From contig BROG01000028.1 of NCBI GenBank assembly GCA_030159075.1, forward strand, positions 721,501-785,500: a stretch of 64,000 bases of DNA. The letters run 5' to 3'. The position numbers and the translations under genes are program-made. The DNA is from Atrina japonica (taxonomy: Eukaryota; Mollusca; Bivalvia; Pterioida; Pinnidae). Of the stretch, positions 23,649 through 35,834 are shown one piece after another (position 1 is the first letter of the stretch; each line of letters begins with the position of its first letter). The notes under the pieces were generated by a model. The model did no database searches and was not told the origin of the DNA. It worked only from the letters and a program-made list of their open reading frames with translations.

Positions 23649-24608
23649 TACGGAAGCGTATAAGGGCCCACTTAATTTACAAACTTTAAAATACGCTTTT
23701 CCAAATTTTTTCTCGTTTAACCAACTTTAAAATTGGCTTTTCAAATTTTTTTCATGGAATTTTCAACTTTAATGTTGGCTTTTTCTTGTAATTTCCAACT
23801 TTAAAGTTGGCTTTTCCTTGGAATTTCCTTGGCTTTTTCAACTTTGTACCGATTAAATCTTAGGCATTCCTATCAAAAACAATATGTATCTGTACGCATT
23901 ACATGAAGAAACAATTATGCATTCAGCTTATCTCTGCTGAATTTCTCTTTGTTTTCAGAGTTAATTAGTTTGAAAATGGAATTTTTTTTTAAGAATAAAG
24001 ATGCCACAATTTAGTGTCTGCAAGTCAAACCTTTTTATGCCTTGTAAAATCATAGTAAATTGATTCAGGGTAGAATACCCCCTAACATTTATGTTTCATA
24101 TGCATTATGTTTGCTGAGATAATCTTCTTTTGAGATGTATAATCAATGTGATATTTAGCAGTTGGACGTTTAGTTTCATTTCTGGGTGCTGATAAAACAA
24201 AACCAATACATGTTGATTAATATAATGCGCAGTAACTATGTTTTGAGTAAGTATAAATTTGTGTTAATTCTTTGAACATGTCTAGATCTGCAACTACGTT
24301 ATACTACATCTCGATCACAAAGGCAAAGAAACTGAAAAAAAAAATCTGTCCATCGAAAGATTAAAAATAAATATTCTGTCTTGCGACGTACAGAAAATAA
24401 ATAATCTGACTTGACAAAATTTGCAATGTTCTCCCCAAAAAGCCAAATAAAAGTTGAAATTCCAAGAAAAAGGTTGGAAAAGTCGACTTAAAAGTTTGAA
24501 ATTCCAAGAAGAAAAGTGGAAATTCCAAGAAAAATGTTGGAAAAATCAACTTTAAAGGTGGCAAAACGATACATGAAAAATTCAATATGGCCCTAATACG
24601 CTTCCGTA
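23649..24608. mobile_element. 960-bp foldback element
   Basis: Ends are inverted copies of 'tacggaagcgtat' followed by 'agggcc'. Inside each end lie tandem short repeats: 'ccaactttaaagttggcttt' on the left (23680-23850), and the inverse 'aagttgaaattccaagaaaa' on the right (24440-24570). No transposase frame in the middle. Subterminal tandem repeats inside inverted ends are typical of foldback elements. Confidence 0.72.
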
Positions 24609-24619
24609 ATTCCGCTCAC

Positions 24620-26040
24620 TTCGATCACTACATTAACGCCTATATGCAAACCTACTCTCCGCGCAGTTCACAATTCTTTTATTATATCATCTATGACACA
24701 AGTTTCACTTCTTCCCAGTGATGAAAGTTTATTAATAATTAAATATAGTATTCAATCCTCGATTTTTAAAACCAAGTATCCAGTATCTCAGGAAACAATT
24801 TTTTGGTAGGCAGTTTCCCATGCTAAATCCACATCGTGGCGTTGGTGCCATATTTTGACATGTACATGTGAACCAGTTAAGAGGGGAGTGCTGGATGGAT
24901 GACAATTTTTATCATTATTTATTCCATCACTCATACTTTGTGTTTAAAACATTCTGTCAATCTTTTTAACATGATTTATATATAACTTAACTTCTTTCGT
25001 TATCTTTGCGGTTAATTCAAGTAGCCTGGTGAGACTGCTTTTACAATAGATAGTACGTTACGTACCTGTTGAAAATTGGAATCGTCCACAACTAACGATA
25101 TTGATTACACGCAGCAGTTCCCTCCACAGCGGACGACATTATTTAATCATTGCGAAAGACCACTTTTACTATATTCCAATCATTCTCGCTAAATAATTTG
25201 TATAGATGAAACATAATACAAAATTGTGATTCTAGAAACAAAAAGGGCAAAAATTGAAGTATCGACGATCGCTTCTGTCAATTAAACTTCAGACAAGCTC
25301 GAATTATAAATAGATGAAAAGGTCAACGAGAGAAAGACGTATGTATGTGCACATGGAGTATATGAATTTATCATTAATGTTTATTGAATGTATTTGTTGA
25401 AATATTTACGCCAGAGTTCTTAGTGCGGCAAGACCGAGGGCGTAAATATATCAACATGGATACAATAAATAACATTGTATTATATATCTTTATCAATGAT
25501 TCAATCGTCATAATTATGAATTTTTTTAATTCCCAACAAATAAAATATTACTTAACGTGTCATTGTTGTAGCACGCGTGATTATAACACAAATGGCGTCC
25601 CGGAACCACCTCCAGACTGGTCCCGATAGCATTTGGTAAGATTTTGCACATTTTCATCTCATGTTAAACAAACGAGAAAGAAAAGAAGGATATATAATAA
25701 TGAATTAAACATGTCGAATTGTTTCTGCTTCCTGTTATAATGGACTATCTTGTGCTATTTGATTAACAGTATGTCAAACGTACGTGTTACTTAGAAGTAC
25801 ATTTATATGGTACGATATGTCTCCGATTGGATACGAATTTATGTAGGTCCTGGGTACAAATCGTGCAGCAATACTGTAAATTATATTAGCCAATACAACC
25901 CTTCGTAACAACAGAAAAGAAGCATTTTCCTTTATACTAATTGTTGAATGCAAATCTAAACTGACATAGCAAACATTGCAATATTCAATTTTAATCATTG
26001 TTAATCGTAATGAATGAAAATAAGAATAATATAATTCCAA
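24620..26040. other. No gene; one hammerhead-repeat scrap
   Basis: 25250-25320 has 'cgacgatcgcttctgtcaat' and 'acaagctcgaatt', a minus-sense hammerhead-repeat fragment. The rest is AT-rich, and frames near 25384 and 25774 show no family I recognise. Confidence 0.4.
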
Positions 26041-26042
26041 CG

Positions 26043-27280
26043 AAAAAGAAAAGATCGTATAGCAGATGACAAAGATCACAGCCAATGGAAAGATGAAAAA
26101 AGATTGCAAAGCAAATGAAAAATATCACTTAGCCAATGAAAAGATGACAAAAGATCACAAAGCAAATGAAAAAGATCGTTTAACCAATGAAAAGATGACA
26201 ACGATCGCAAAGTAAATGAAAAATATCACTTAAGCAATGAAAAGATCAAAAAGATCGCAAAGCAGATGACCAAAATCACATCCCATGAAAAGAAGAAAAA
26301 GATTGCAAAACAAATGACCAAAATCAATTAACCAATGAAAAGATGAAAAAAGATCACAAAGCAAATGAAAAAGATCATTTAAGCAATGAAAAAAGATCGC
26401 AAAGGAAATGAAAAAGATCTCTTAACCAATTAAAAGATGAAAAAAATCGCAAAACAAATGACCAAGATCAATTAACCAATGAAAAGATGAAAAAAGATCG
26501 TAAAGGAAATGAAGAAGGTCACTTAACCAATGAAAAGATAAAAAAAGATCGCAAAGCAAATGAAAAAGATCACTTAACCAATGAAAAAGATCGCAAAGCA
26601 AATGAAAAAGATCAGTTAACCAATTAAAAGATGAAAAAGATCGCAAAATTAATGACCAAGATCGATTAACCAATGAAAAGATGAAAAAAGTTCGTAAAAG
26701 AAATGAAAAAGATCACTTAAAGCAATGAAAAGATGAAAAAGATCGCAAAGCAGATGACCAAAATCACATCCAATGAAAAGAAGAAAAAGATTGCACAGCC
26801 AATGATCAATCTTACAGCCAGTAAAAAGATGAAAAAGATCGCAAAACAAATGACCAAGATCAATTAACCAATGAAAAGATGAAAAAATATCGCAAAGGAA
26901 ATGAAAAAGATCTCTTAACCAATTAAAAGATGAAAAAGATCGCAAACACATGACCAAGATCAATTAACCAATGAAAAGATGGAAAAAGATCGCAAAGCAG
27001 ATGACCAAAATCACAGCCAATGAAAAGATGAAAAAAAAAATCGCAAAGCAAATGAAAAATATCACTTAACCAATGAAAAGATAAAAAAGTTCACAAAGCA
27101 AAATCACAACCAATGAAAAGATGAAAAGGACTGCAAAGTAAACGAAATATATTAAAGACAAAATAAATCGCAAAGCAGATGCCTAAGATCACAGCCAATT
27201 TTAAGATGAAAAAGATCGCAAAGCAAATTAAAAATATCACTTAACCAATGAAAAGATGAAAAGGTTGCAAATTAAATGTC
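26043..27280. repeat. ~50-bp minisatellite, 1.2 kb
   Basis: Irregular tandem units mixing 'gatcacttaaccaatgaaaa', 'gatgaaaaagatcgcaaagc' and 'aaatgaccaagatca'. Translated on the minus strand it gives repetitive FHWLSDLFHLL-like peptides, produced by the repeat and not by selection on a protein. Confidence 0.93.
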
Positions 27281-27289
27281 TAAAATGTC

Positions 27290-27950
27290 CGAATTTTGCA
27301 ATGTTTGATATGCCATATTCATTTACTGACTGATTTAGTATGGTGACATCATAAGAAATATGACGTCATATAAAAACAGCAGTGAAAATTTGGTCCAGGA
27401 TTTTTTATTTTAACTTCATCAACCAGTTATATAGTCTGAATAAATAACAAAGCCTTTGAATACCGTTGTCTAGGCGATTGAGTCACTTGATGCAAAAACA
27501 CTAGGTGAGTTGATGTCATGAATTAAATATATCCATCTTATTCCTTAAAGCAAATAAAACTTTAATCAACAATACCATAACGAGAAGTGAGCATCAATGT
27601 CACTTTCTTTCATACCTTAATTATACACAATTCTCTTGTTTGTGTTTTTTACCTTCATTATCACCATTATACAGAAAGAATAAATAATTACTTTGTCTTA
27701 CAAATATGTTCTAAGGCAATTTCAGGAATTGTTTTTATTACAACTTGGAAAGTACATTTCCATTTTGACATCAGAAGTTATAAGAGTAATATATATTTTT
27801 CCATTCTTGATTAATCCATATCTATTATCAGGTGTTATTTTAATTAGACACAGACAGATTCTACGATAATGAGTATGTAGGAGTATATTGGTATTAAATA
27901 GGAAATATATCTAATTGTCAATTGTCAAGGTTACAAAATAATTGTTGAAA
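27290..27950. other. No recognisable gene
   Basis: AT-rich. The string 'atgacgtcatataaaaac' near 27360 also occurs at 35336, suggesting a dispersed repeat. Confidence 0.35.
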
Positions 27951-27956
27951 ATGGTT

Positions 27957-27990
27957 TATACTTTGGTATCTGAAATTTTTATATAGAAGT
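27957..27990 (+). mobile_element. 34-bp Penelope-like 3' end
   Basis: 'tttatactttggtatctgaa' then 'tttttatat': only the last bases of the family, an extreme 5' truncation. Confidence 0.5.
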
Positions 27991-28527
27991 AGTTTGGTTT
28001 TTAGAATTAAATGATTGTAAGGACTGTTTTTCATTACTTTAAAAATTTGGAATATAAACAATTGCTCATCGAGAAAAATATGTTCAGGACGAAGTGTAGC
28101 ACAATGATTTTTTCCCATGAGCAATTGCTTTTATATCCAATGATTTTCACTAAATTCATTCCATATAATTCCTTTTGTGGGGTTGTTTTCCAAATGACGA
28201 AACAGCTGTGACATGAGAAGAAGTTCTGTTTTCTGTCCGGAAGTACTAAATGGAATTAAGGTTTATTTTCTTTGTTTCGTATTATTTGAAAGAAACTAGT
28301 GATATGGAAAAAAATCAAATATTTATTCTCAGACTTTGATTGTGGTTATTAATATTCTCGATGGAGGAGGGTTAAATGTGTCAGTGAAGAATTCCCCTCG
28401 CAAATGGAGGCGACCATGTGGTTGGAGACCGGCCGTTGACTACACGCTGTTTAACAACGAATTTCCATTTGAATTCTGATAGTTTTATCAAAGTAATATA
28501 CTGCACAAAGACTGTGTTTGACTTAAG

Positions 28528-28645
28528 ATAATGGAGACAGCTAAAATTCAATGACCGTAAGTGCCGAGCATAGGCCAAAATTTGAAGCCCTTCATCGGCA
28601 TTTGGTGATGTCTCCATATGAAAGAATAAATAAAGAAAATAAATA
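28528..28645 (+). mobile_element. SINE 3' part ('gtgatgtctccatatg' family)
   Basis: Shares 'ggcatttggtgatgtctcca' with 50545-50630, whose continuation 'gtgggacgttgaacaac' is a well-known molluscan SINE tail. Confidence 0.55.
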
Positions 28646-28850
28646 AATCTGTGACATTATATTCTTTTTTATTCGTTCATATGTTGAAATTTCAGAGAGA
28701 AAACATGCCTGACAAATAGATAGATAGGGTTTCCTAAATATTCATATATTCCTACAACAAAAAGTAAAGCGGTACACACTTGGGTCACGTGACGATCTAC
28801 CACTTCTATTATTATATATGCAATCGTTCTGTATATCTACAAATGAAGGA

Positions 28851-29334
28851 AATTACAGTCGGTATGTAAATAAGATGCTGATGTGGTAACTTAAATTAAT
28901 TGATCAAGTTGTTATAGTGTAGGAGCGACTGTAATGTATAAAATTTAAAAATACAGATTTTCTTAGAAGCCTTCAGTTGTTTGTTTAGACATGCGTTTGC
29001 TAGTGTCCATGATGGGCATTAATCAGATTTTGTAAACAGTTCAAGTAATTGATATTTAAAGTCTGCATTTTAGATGTTGCACAATAGGAGGGATTAAAAT
29101 TACAGTCGGTATGTAAATAAGATGCTGATGTGGTAACTTAAATTAATTGATCAAGTTGTTATAGTGTAGGAGCGACTGTAATGTATAAAATTTAAAAATA
29201 CAGATTTTCTTAGAAGCCTTCAGTTGCGTTTGCTAGTGTCCATGATGGGCATTAATCAGATTTTGTAAACAGTTCAAGTAATTGATATTTAAAGTCTGCA
29301 TTTTAGATGTTGCACAATAGGAGCGATTAAAATT
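28851..29334 (+). repeat. 247-bp tandem duplication
   Basis: 28851-29097 is repeated at 29098-29334, nearly identical except for 12-13 bp missing from the second copy ('tttgtttagacat') and one G/C change. The high identity points to a recent event. No coding frame. Confidence 0.95.
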
Positions 29335-29339
29335 TATGT

Positions 29340-29900
29340 TGTTAGTCATTTAGCGTTTTCTGTGGTATTAAAAGTATTCTCACCTTTAAAATATTACTTT
29401 TTCAAACAAAATGTTTATTTGAAGTTGTCTTAATCTTAGATTAAGCAAGTGCCGGGTCGGTGTTATGATATTATGGCGGTTGCTAGCTACAGAGATTAAT
29501 ATATATATCACCTATGACGCATATTTTATATATTTTAACTTTTTAATTGACGGTGTAGATGTGAAATTTGAATACTCATAAAAGTGTTTATATCATCCTG
29601 TGTAATATGTATCAAAACCATATACATGTAGATGGATGTGGCAAAAAGTAAATTACACCTGCCGTGCTGTATCTGAGTATTGTGTAATAAAACCTGTGGC
29701 AATAATGATAAAGGGTTATAATTCTGTAAAAGTCCGTTTATTCGGTGCATTACTCGGCAGATTATTATATGCGAGGACTGGCATTAATTCCGGGTATTGA
29801 AATATAAGAGGATCTTAATTGTGTACTTTGTATTTTATGACGATATGGAGGTAGGTAGCTGTCGGAGAAGGCTCATTATATTGCATTATGTATACCATTA
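29340..29900. other. No recognisable gene
   Basis: AT-rich. Small open frames without recognisable homology. Confidence 0.35.
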
Positions 29901-29904
29901 TTTA

Positions 29905-30016
29905 GTATAAAAATCTCAGATACCAAAGTATAAATCAATAGGATGTCCAGGACATAGATACAAATCCGGTAAAAATGGACAAACACGGACCTCTGGAAAC
30001 CAAGAGGTGGGATCAG
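29905..30016 (-). mobile_element. Short Penelope-like 3'-tail copy
   Basis: About 112 bp, close to consensus, with 5' truncation just past the hairpin ('gtgggatcaggtg'). It abuts Tc1-derived sequence. Confidence 0.78.
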
Positions 30017-30111
30017 GTGAATGCATTGTGTTTCAATTCACGGATTATGTCCATTATGGTTGACACGAACAGCCACTGAAAATAAGCGGGGTGCAAAAAA
30101 GTTTCACAAGT

Positions 30112-30252
30112 TTAATAGCATGTATGACCACCATTTGCACCGATACATTCTTCACACCTACGACGCATTGAACAAATTGGGTTGTGCAGAAAATCCAGGG
30201 GAACGTTCCGCCATATGCGCAATAATGGACGATGCAAAGCGTCGAACGTAGC
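30112..30252 (-). pseudogene. Tc1-like transposase C-terminal fragment
   Basis: One minus-strand frame reads about 46 residues that match the end of Tc1/mariner-superfamily transposases: LLRIWRNVPLDFLHN, then the arginine-rich SMRRRCEECI, then GANGGHTCY and a TAA stop. This C-terminal signature directly precedes the 3' terminal region in that family. The DDE catalytic core is absent upstream. The fragment lies next to a Penelope-like 3'-tail copy (29905-30016). It is too short to appear in a length-filtered gene list. Confidence 0.72.
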
Positions 30253-30472
30253 ATTTTTTTCTGTTTCAATATATTGAATACTGTCAATGAATGCAAGGAA
30301 TTCTAATCAATTACTTACCACGTGTTGCTTAAGCTCGAAACTCCAGAAAAGCGTGATGTGGCCATCAAACACACGTTTAGTATATTAAACTATGCCTTTA
30401 AGAATAAAGAGCTGTCAAAGAATACTTTTTATGTTTTTAGTTAACTTTTAAGTTTACTCAATTTCTTTTTTC

Positions 30473-30474
30473 GC

Positions 30475-30556
<82 letters not shown>
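30473..30556. repeat. (GA)n microsatellite
   Basis: About 38 uninterrupted GA units. Confidence 0.98.
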
Positions 30557-30557
<1 letters not shown>

Positions 30558-30559
30558 AT

Positions 30560-31210
30560 TGCTTTTTACTATAAAAGAAAGTCTATGAAAACGGTCGGAA
30601 ATGGAAGAAAATATTAAAAGTCGAACTTTACTACTGTCCTACCTTAAGCATTTCATTTTTCATGATGGATAATTATCAGAAATCAGTTTTCCTGTTCTTT
30701 ACATTGGAATATTGCCTTCATATTGATGTATTTGTAATTGGACAAAATTTATTTATCATTAAGGGTAGCTACACATCAATTGCAGCAAATTATAGATTAT
30801 TTCAAGTACCAATTATTACAAGGACAAAATAGAGTCACGTCTAATTGATTGGAAGCGTCGTAAACGTACTATATCGTAAAGTTGATATACATTTGTTTTT
30901 GCGCAATTATATAGCAGCACAATATGCTGTCACAACAGTATTTATGACCGACATATCACAGTTCAAATTCTGTACTTGTCAACTTCTGAAGATCGTAAAA
31001 ATGACGATGTTGCTTCTTTTAATTACACTAAACAAACGATGATACATTCTCCTGCTGCATCTCCGTCCGCCAACTCTTTGTGACTCAAAAGCAGATCGTT
31101 TCCCTCGGTTTTTAGTTAGGTTTTCCTCTGTAGCAGTGAGAGTTCGATTTTTTCGAGTGAAATTTAAAACTGAATAAAGCCTAATGGTAAAAGCTGAAAT
31201 AATTAAAGGT
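30560..31210. other. No recognisable gene
   Basis: AT-rich, no feature identified. A weak hammerhead-repeat scrap ('caagttgagctagaattt') follows at about 31236-31254. Confidence 0.35.
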
Positions 31211-31435
31211 ATTCCTTCACAGATTTGATCAGATCAAGTTGAGCTAGAATTTAATCACTATATGCGTACGGTACGGTACGGTATGACATACGGTTTGAAT
31301 TTATTTTGAATGAAAATTCTAGCACTGCCCTATAAAACAGGATGTCAAAATAGTAAAAAGTCACAGATTTTGCGATTTTTTTTTCTTATCGAGCTGACAA
31401 TTAAACCCGTTTTATATAATGACGTTTCACTGCTT

Positions 31436-31765
31436 GTTGTGAGTAGTGGTAGAACGTTCGACTCGCATGTGGGGTGTCCCTGGTTTGATTTCAGGTAGCG
31501 AGTCATACCAAACACTTAAAAACTAGTAATGACTGTTCCGTCGCCTAGCGCTTGACATACGAAGTAAATGTCACAGGTCTTTCAAATGGACTTCAAACCA
31601 AGGTGTCGTGTCTCGGCAGGCTTGGCACGTAAAAGAACTATCATTGCATTGGTATCAGTCCATAGCACATGTCAAAATTTGTGGTACTTCATCTAAAACA
31701 TCTCAACACCAATGAAAATCTATTGACGGGGTGTAAAACAACTAACAAACAATTATAAATGACGT
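31436..31765 (+). mobile_element. Full-length tRNA-derived SINE
   Basis: A-box-like 'gtggtagaacgttcg', B-box-like 'ggtttgatttc' about 35 bp on, a long body ('caaaatttgtggtacttcat', 'catctcaacacc'), and the A-rich tail 'gtaaaacaactaacaaac'. The 3' half recurs at 61790-61900. Confidence 0.65.
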
Positions 31766-31979
31766 TTGTTTTTATTTGAACTATGAGTTTATTTGAAATT
31801 GTTGTCTCAAACACAGTTGGTTCATTATTTACCAGAATACAATATCAATTCTATTTACTTAAAAGCATATATATCACAAATGTTAATAGTGCCAAAAGCT
31901 ACAAACAAATAACATTTTTTTACTAAATGATAAACATAAACCGGCAAAGTTTCAAGCTCGACTGATAACCATTTTTTAA

Positions 31980-32108
31980 GAAAGTTTGCCACTTGAGGAA
32001 GGCTTGTAATCTTTTCCCGGGTGTTTTTTACCTCCATTACAACTGACCGCAACCGTATGACTAAACCTTTGTTGAGTGTGGCGTAAAACGCCATTCAAAA
32101 CCGAAAAA
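31980..32108 (+). mobile_element. SINE 3' half
   Basis: 'aagtttgccact', 'ttgttgagtgtggcgtaaaa' and 'cgccattcaaaac' match the molluscan tRNA-SINE 3' half. Confidence 0.6.
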
Positions 32109-32255
32109 AATTCAGACACAAACTGTGAAAAAAACATGGATGACATCAGTCACATGTCACTCCGATATCAAATACCAAACTAAAACAACGAATTAAGGAT
32201 ACACCCTGGTCATTTACAAAACATATGCTTCATGAACTGCTTTAGAACAAGGAGA

Positions 32256-32290
32256 TCAACAACAACAAAAACAACAACAACAACAACAGT
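32256..32290. repeat. (CAA)n tract
   Basis: Interrupted CAA repeat. Confidence 0.9.
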
Positions 32291-32470
32291 TATTTAATAG
32301 TTATACAGGGTAATTGAAAAAAGTAGCATATTATTATTGTCCGATTCACATAAGATGGCGGGTGGTGTTTTGATTATCATACGGATGATTCTACTCACTT
32401 TTCGGCTATGACAAGCTGCACGGGTAAAACGTTTGGTATCTGAGATTATTTATATATCCTTACTCACATC

Positions 32471-34117
32471 GGGTCTTAAGAGACTAAGAACCTCAGCGGA
32501 TACAAAGAACGAGGAGGAATATTGGGCGGTAGAGATCAAAGGTGACTTGTTTTTCTTTTTTCAAACCAACAAATACTAGTTAGCACCTTCTGGACAAATG
32601 AATATCTTAAAAGTATATTAATTCATGGACATGTAGACAAACTTTTCAATGCCGATAAGGATATTGTTTATTCAAGGAAGTTCCTTACTGTAGAATATTT
32701 GTTTATTCAAGGAAGTTCGTTACTTTAGGACATTTTATGATGTTGTCGCTGATTTCGAACTATTCCGAATAGTCAGACATCTGCTTACCAGTCAACTTAA
32801 TTCCCTGTTTATCCCCCAAAGATCATATGAAATTTATCTCCATGTCATATATGTAGATTTGTTACAATTACCATGTTAATATGGTAAGGGGTTCACAATT
32901 GGATACAAAATACCGGGGAGTTAATTTCTTGTTTAACACACAAAACACGGAGGAAGGACACGCGGAACAAAATGAATGACTACATGATCGGTAATGTCCA
33001 TTTGATGTTTCAGGCTGAAACCTTGCGGAATTTCGTTTGGTAAGTATTAATTCATTGTTAGGAAGTCGGACACCTTGTTGGACAAAAATCAGGGATCAGT
33101 TTCACTAATGCTCTTAACTTTGCCAGTAAACGTAGACGTAACATTTAACGTAACTCGAGTTACTATTTACGTGTGTTTATTTTCAGTTTCACAAAAACGT
33201 ATGCTGACACGTTAACATACACGTAGTTACTATGATACTAGTAGCTCTTTGTAACAGACGCATAAACTCAGAAAGATACAACAAATGCTAGTTACGAGTA
33301 CGTATACTTGCAAATTTGCGACCTGCAGTGCATTGATAAGAGGACTTTCAAATTTTGTTTGTATGACTGTTAAGTCAATTTCTACAAAGTGTTCGAATGA
33401 AAACGATATAATATTATATTCATAAACAAACACCTTTCTTCAAATGACATTTAGGTATATACTTTATAAATATATATAATTACAATGAATGGTATTATCC
33501 CTTCGTATAGTTTAGACTGATATCGTAAAGCATAAACTGAATCTTACTCAATTCCTCGATGTTTTTATAATATGATTGGTATAAAGTTTTGAGACTGATA
33601 AACAAAGACAATTTATTTCTTAGACATTATTTCATTCCCTGTCATGGTGTCCCAGTTGAAGTGATGCTCCGAGTGCCACCGTGTCATCACTCGCGGGGGG
33701 GGGGGGGTTGTATTCGAATGTAAACCCCCTTACCATATTAACGTGATAATTGTAACAAATCTACAAATCTGACATGAATATCAATTTCATATGATCTTTT
33801 GGGATGATCGGGGAATTAAACTGACGAGTAAGTAGACGTCTAACTATTCGGGGTATTTTGTGATTAACGACAACATCAGAAAATTAACGAACTTCTTGGA
33901 ATAAACAACAGTTTTCCGGCTAGATATACAGCATTGAAAAGTGATTGTTTGTCATCATGTCCATAAATTAATATACTTTTAGGATATTCATTTGTCTAGA
34001 AGGAGCAAGTTAGAATTTGTTGGTTTGAAAGCAGTAAACAAGTCACTTTTGATCAATATCGCCCAATATTGACCCGCGTTCTTTGTGTCCGCTCCGTTTC
34101 TTAGTCTATGAAGACCC
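32471..34117. mobile_element. 1.65-kb element with ~430-bp inverted arms
   Basis: The left arm (32471 to about 32905) is repeated in inverse orientation at about 33713-34117. Matching blocks include 'agactaagaa', 'acaaagaacg', 'ttttcaaaccaacaaat', 'caaatgaatatc', 'agatcatatgaaatt' and 'ttaatatggtaaggggtt'. The arms differ by substitutions and small indels. The ~800-bp centre has no transposase frame that I recognise, only AT-rich sequence and a G13 run at its right edge. A non-autonomous long-TIR or foldback transposon. Confidence 0.8.
33695..33707 (+). repeat. G13 homopolymer
   Basis: Thirteen consecutive G in AT-rich surroundings, at the junction with the right inverted arm. Confidence 0.95.
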
Positions 34118-34654
34118 AGCGTGTTACTGCATACTCTCTTATGTATGGTGACAAGTAGGAACGATTTCTCTTGTCAGTGTAATTTTTATCTTATCATGCT
34201 TTATTTCCTAAAATCTTAACTCGTCCAGGTCAAGAAAGGATTCACATGACTTCGTCCAGCCAGGTTATGTATAGATTTTACTATACTGCCCATTGACTTC
34301 ACGAAATGTGAAATTCGGATTCTGTTTCGGGCGATTTTAATTATCATTATCATCATGTATTTATTAATTTTATAGAATAAATAAGTGTTTGTTCTATCTG
34401 AGATCCCCAATGAACAAATCAACTTGATGCCATACATGCAAGTTTTGCATAATTGGCCATTATTTCCAAACATAAATGCATTATAAAGAAAATCTGAAAT
34501 ATCATCTTAATTATATTCAGTGAAACTGTCGTGCCATCAAAGATGAGCAAAAACAATTTCCCTTCTGTTTCCAAGATAAAACACTGTACAGGAAATATTG
34601 ATCACTCTTTATTATGAATCAATAAAATAATAATTATAAACACTTATACATATA

Positions 34655-34890
34655 TACAGTGTGACCTCCGAATATTGCTACGCTGCATTTAAAACAGTAA
34701 ATATTGAGTCTCCTTACCTAAGAGAGCACCTGCTTTTCAGACCACCTGATAATCACATCACCTCGCTTATCTGGCCACCTCACTTATCAGACCACCTCGC
34801 TTATCAGACCACATCTCTAGTCAAACCACTTCACTTATCAAACCACCTCGCTACTCAGATCACAGTCAGTCAAAAGTAGGTTCTACTTTA
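34655..34890. mobile_element. Pogo-like MITE with internal repeats
   Basis: Starts 'tacagtgtgacctcc', ends 'gtaggttctacttta'. Between them are about six copies of 'cacttatcagaccacctcg'. Related to 35957-36111 by the 'gaccacc' blocks and ends. Confidence 0.55.
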
Positions 34891-35006
34891 CCGGTTTAGT
34901 TCAGTACACAGTTAAGTGTATGTCCTTCGTATAGCATTAAACGATGGTTTATGGTACTCTGTATTCATTTTATTTCGATATTACGCTTTATAAAAAATAA
35001 GAATTA

Positions 35007-35118
35007 AGGGTTACCATGTGACTGTTTTACAAAAACTGACAGAGTATTGGCGATTCCCCTGTCAGAAATGAAGTTTCACCGCGAGGCGTTTTTGTAAAAC
35101 AGACACATGGTAACCCTA
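35007..35118. repeat. Foldback repeat with ~30-bp arms
   Basis: 'agggttaccatgtga' and 'gttttacaaaaac' on the left are mirrored by 'gtttttgtaaaac' and 'acacatggtaaccct' on the right, with a ~50-bp loop. Confidence 0.85.
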
Positions 35119-35129
35119 TTCTAATGCCT

Positions 35130-35830
35130 GTACATTTGAAATAAAAATAGCCACTGGGTTATCATATGCATTTGTTAATTTCAATACCGATTTAGTGATA
35201 TGATATAGATTTTATGTTTTGTATTTTAAACAAGGAGTTCTAGACAGTGAAAATGTTTTCATATCTATTGTATTACAAAATATGTAAATGGTAAAGTTCA
35301 GCAAGTGCATCGAAATCGGTCAGCAGAACTTTGTGTGACGTCATATATAAAAACTAGCAGTGAATTGTGAATCCCATGCGAGTTTTCGACGTCGTCGACA
35401 AATGGGAAAATGCGAAGCAAACAGAGTGCATTAGAATACTGTATCCAAATGTTGACGTTTGGAAATGAAAAGGTGTAACATTGAAATCCGCAACTTCTTT
35501 CTAGTCCATTTGTCATTCCAAGATCTATTTGTGAAAACATTATACTAGTGATGAGTTATTTTATTGGCATGAAGTGACTTGCTTTTAAAAGTAAGAAAAG
35601 CTTTTCCAGTATATTACGAATCATAAAATACAGAGGACTTTTTTACATCCCACCAAGAATTTGTCACTTATGTAGAGATATCACCAGCTTAAGTTGAAGT
35701 GCCACAAAGTTTGATCAGTGCTATGACGCAAATGCAGTGAGGATTTTGTTACCTTCAACGCTTTCCGCGACGCGGAACTTCGGTTTTAAATCTCGAAATG
35801 ATCCGTGACATTCAATTCGTATGCCGAGCC
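35130..35830. other. No recognisable gene
   Basis: AT-rich. Nothing more than weak frames and a 'gtgacgtcatat' motif near 35335. Confidence 0.35.
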
Positions 35831-35834
35831 TTTA

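Noticed and set aside
26422..26963. Minus-strand frames of ~190 codons in total rich in FHWLSDLFHLL
   Set aside because: Created by the ~50-bp minisatellite. The peptide period follows the DNA repeat and there is no start, domain or splice context.
30021..30296. Open frames of 76 and 80 codons on either strand
   Set aside because: Both are out of frame with the Tc1-like transposase fragment that occupies this DNA.
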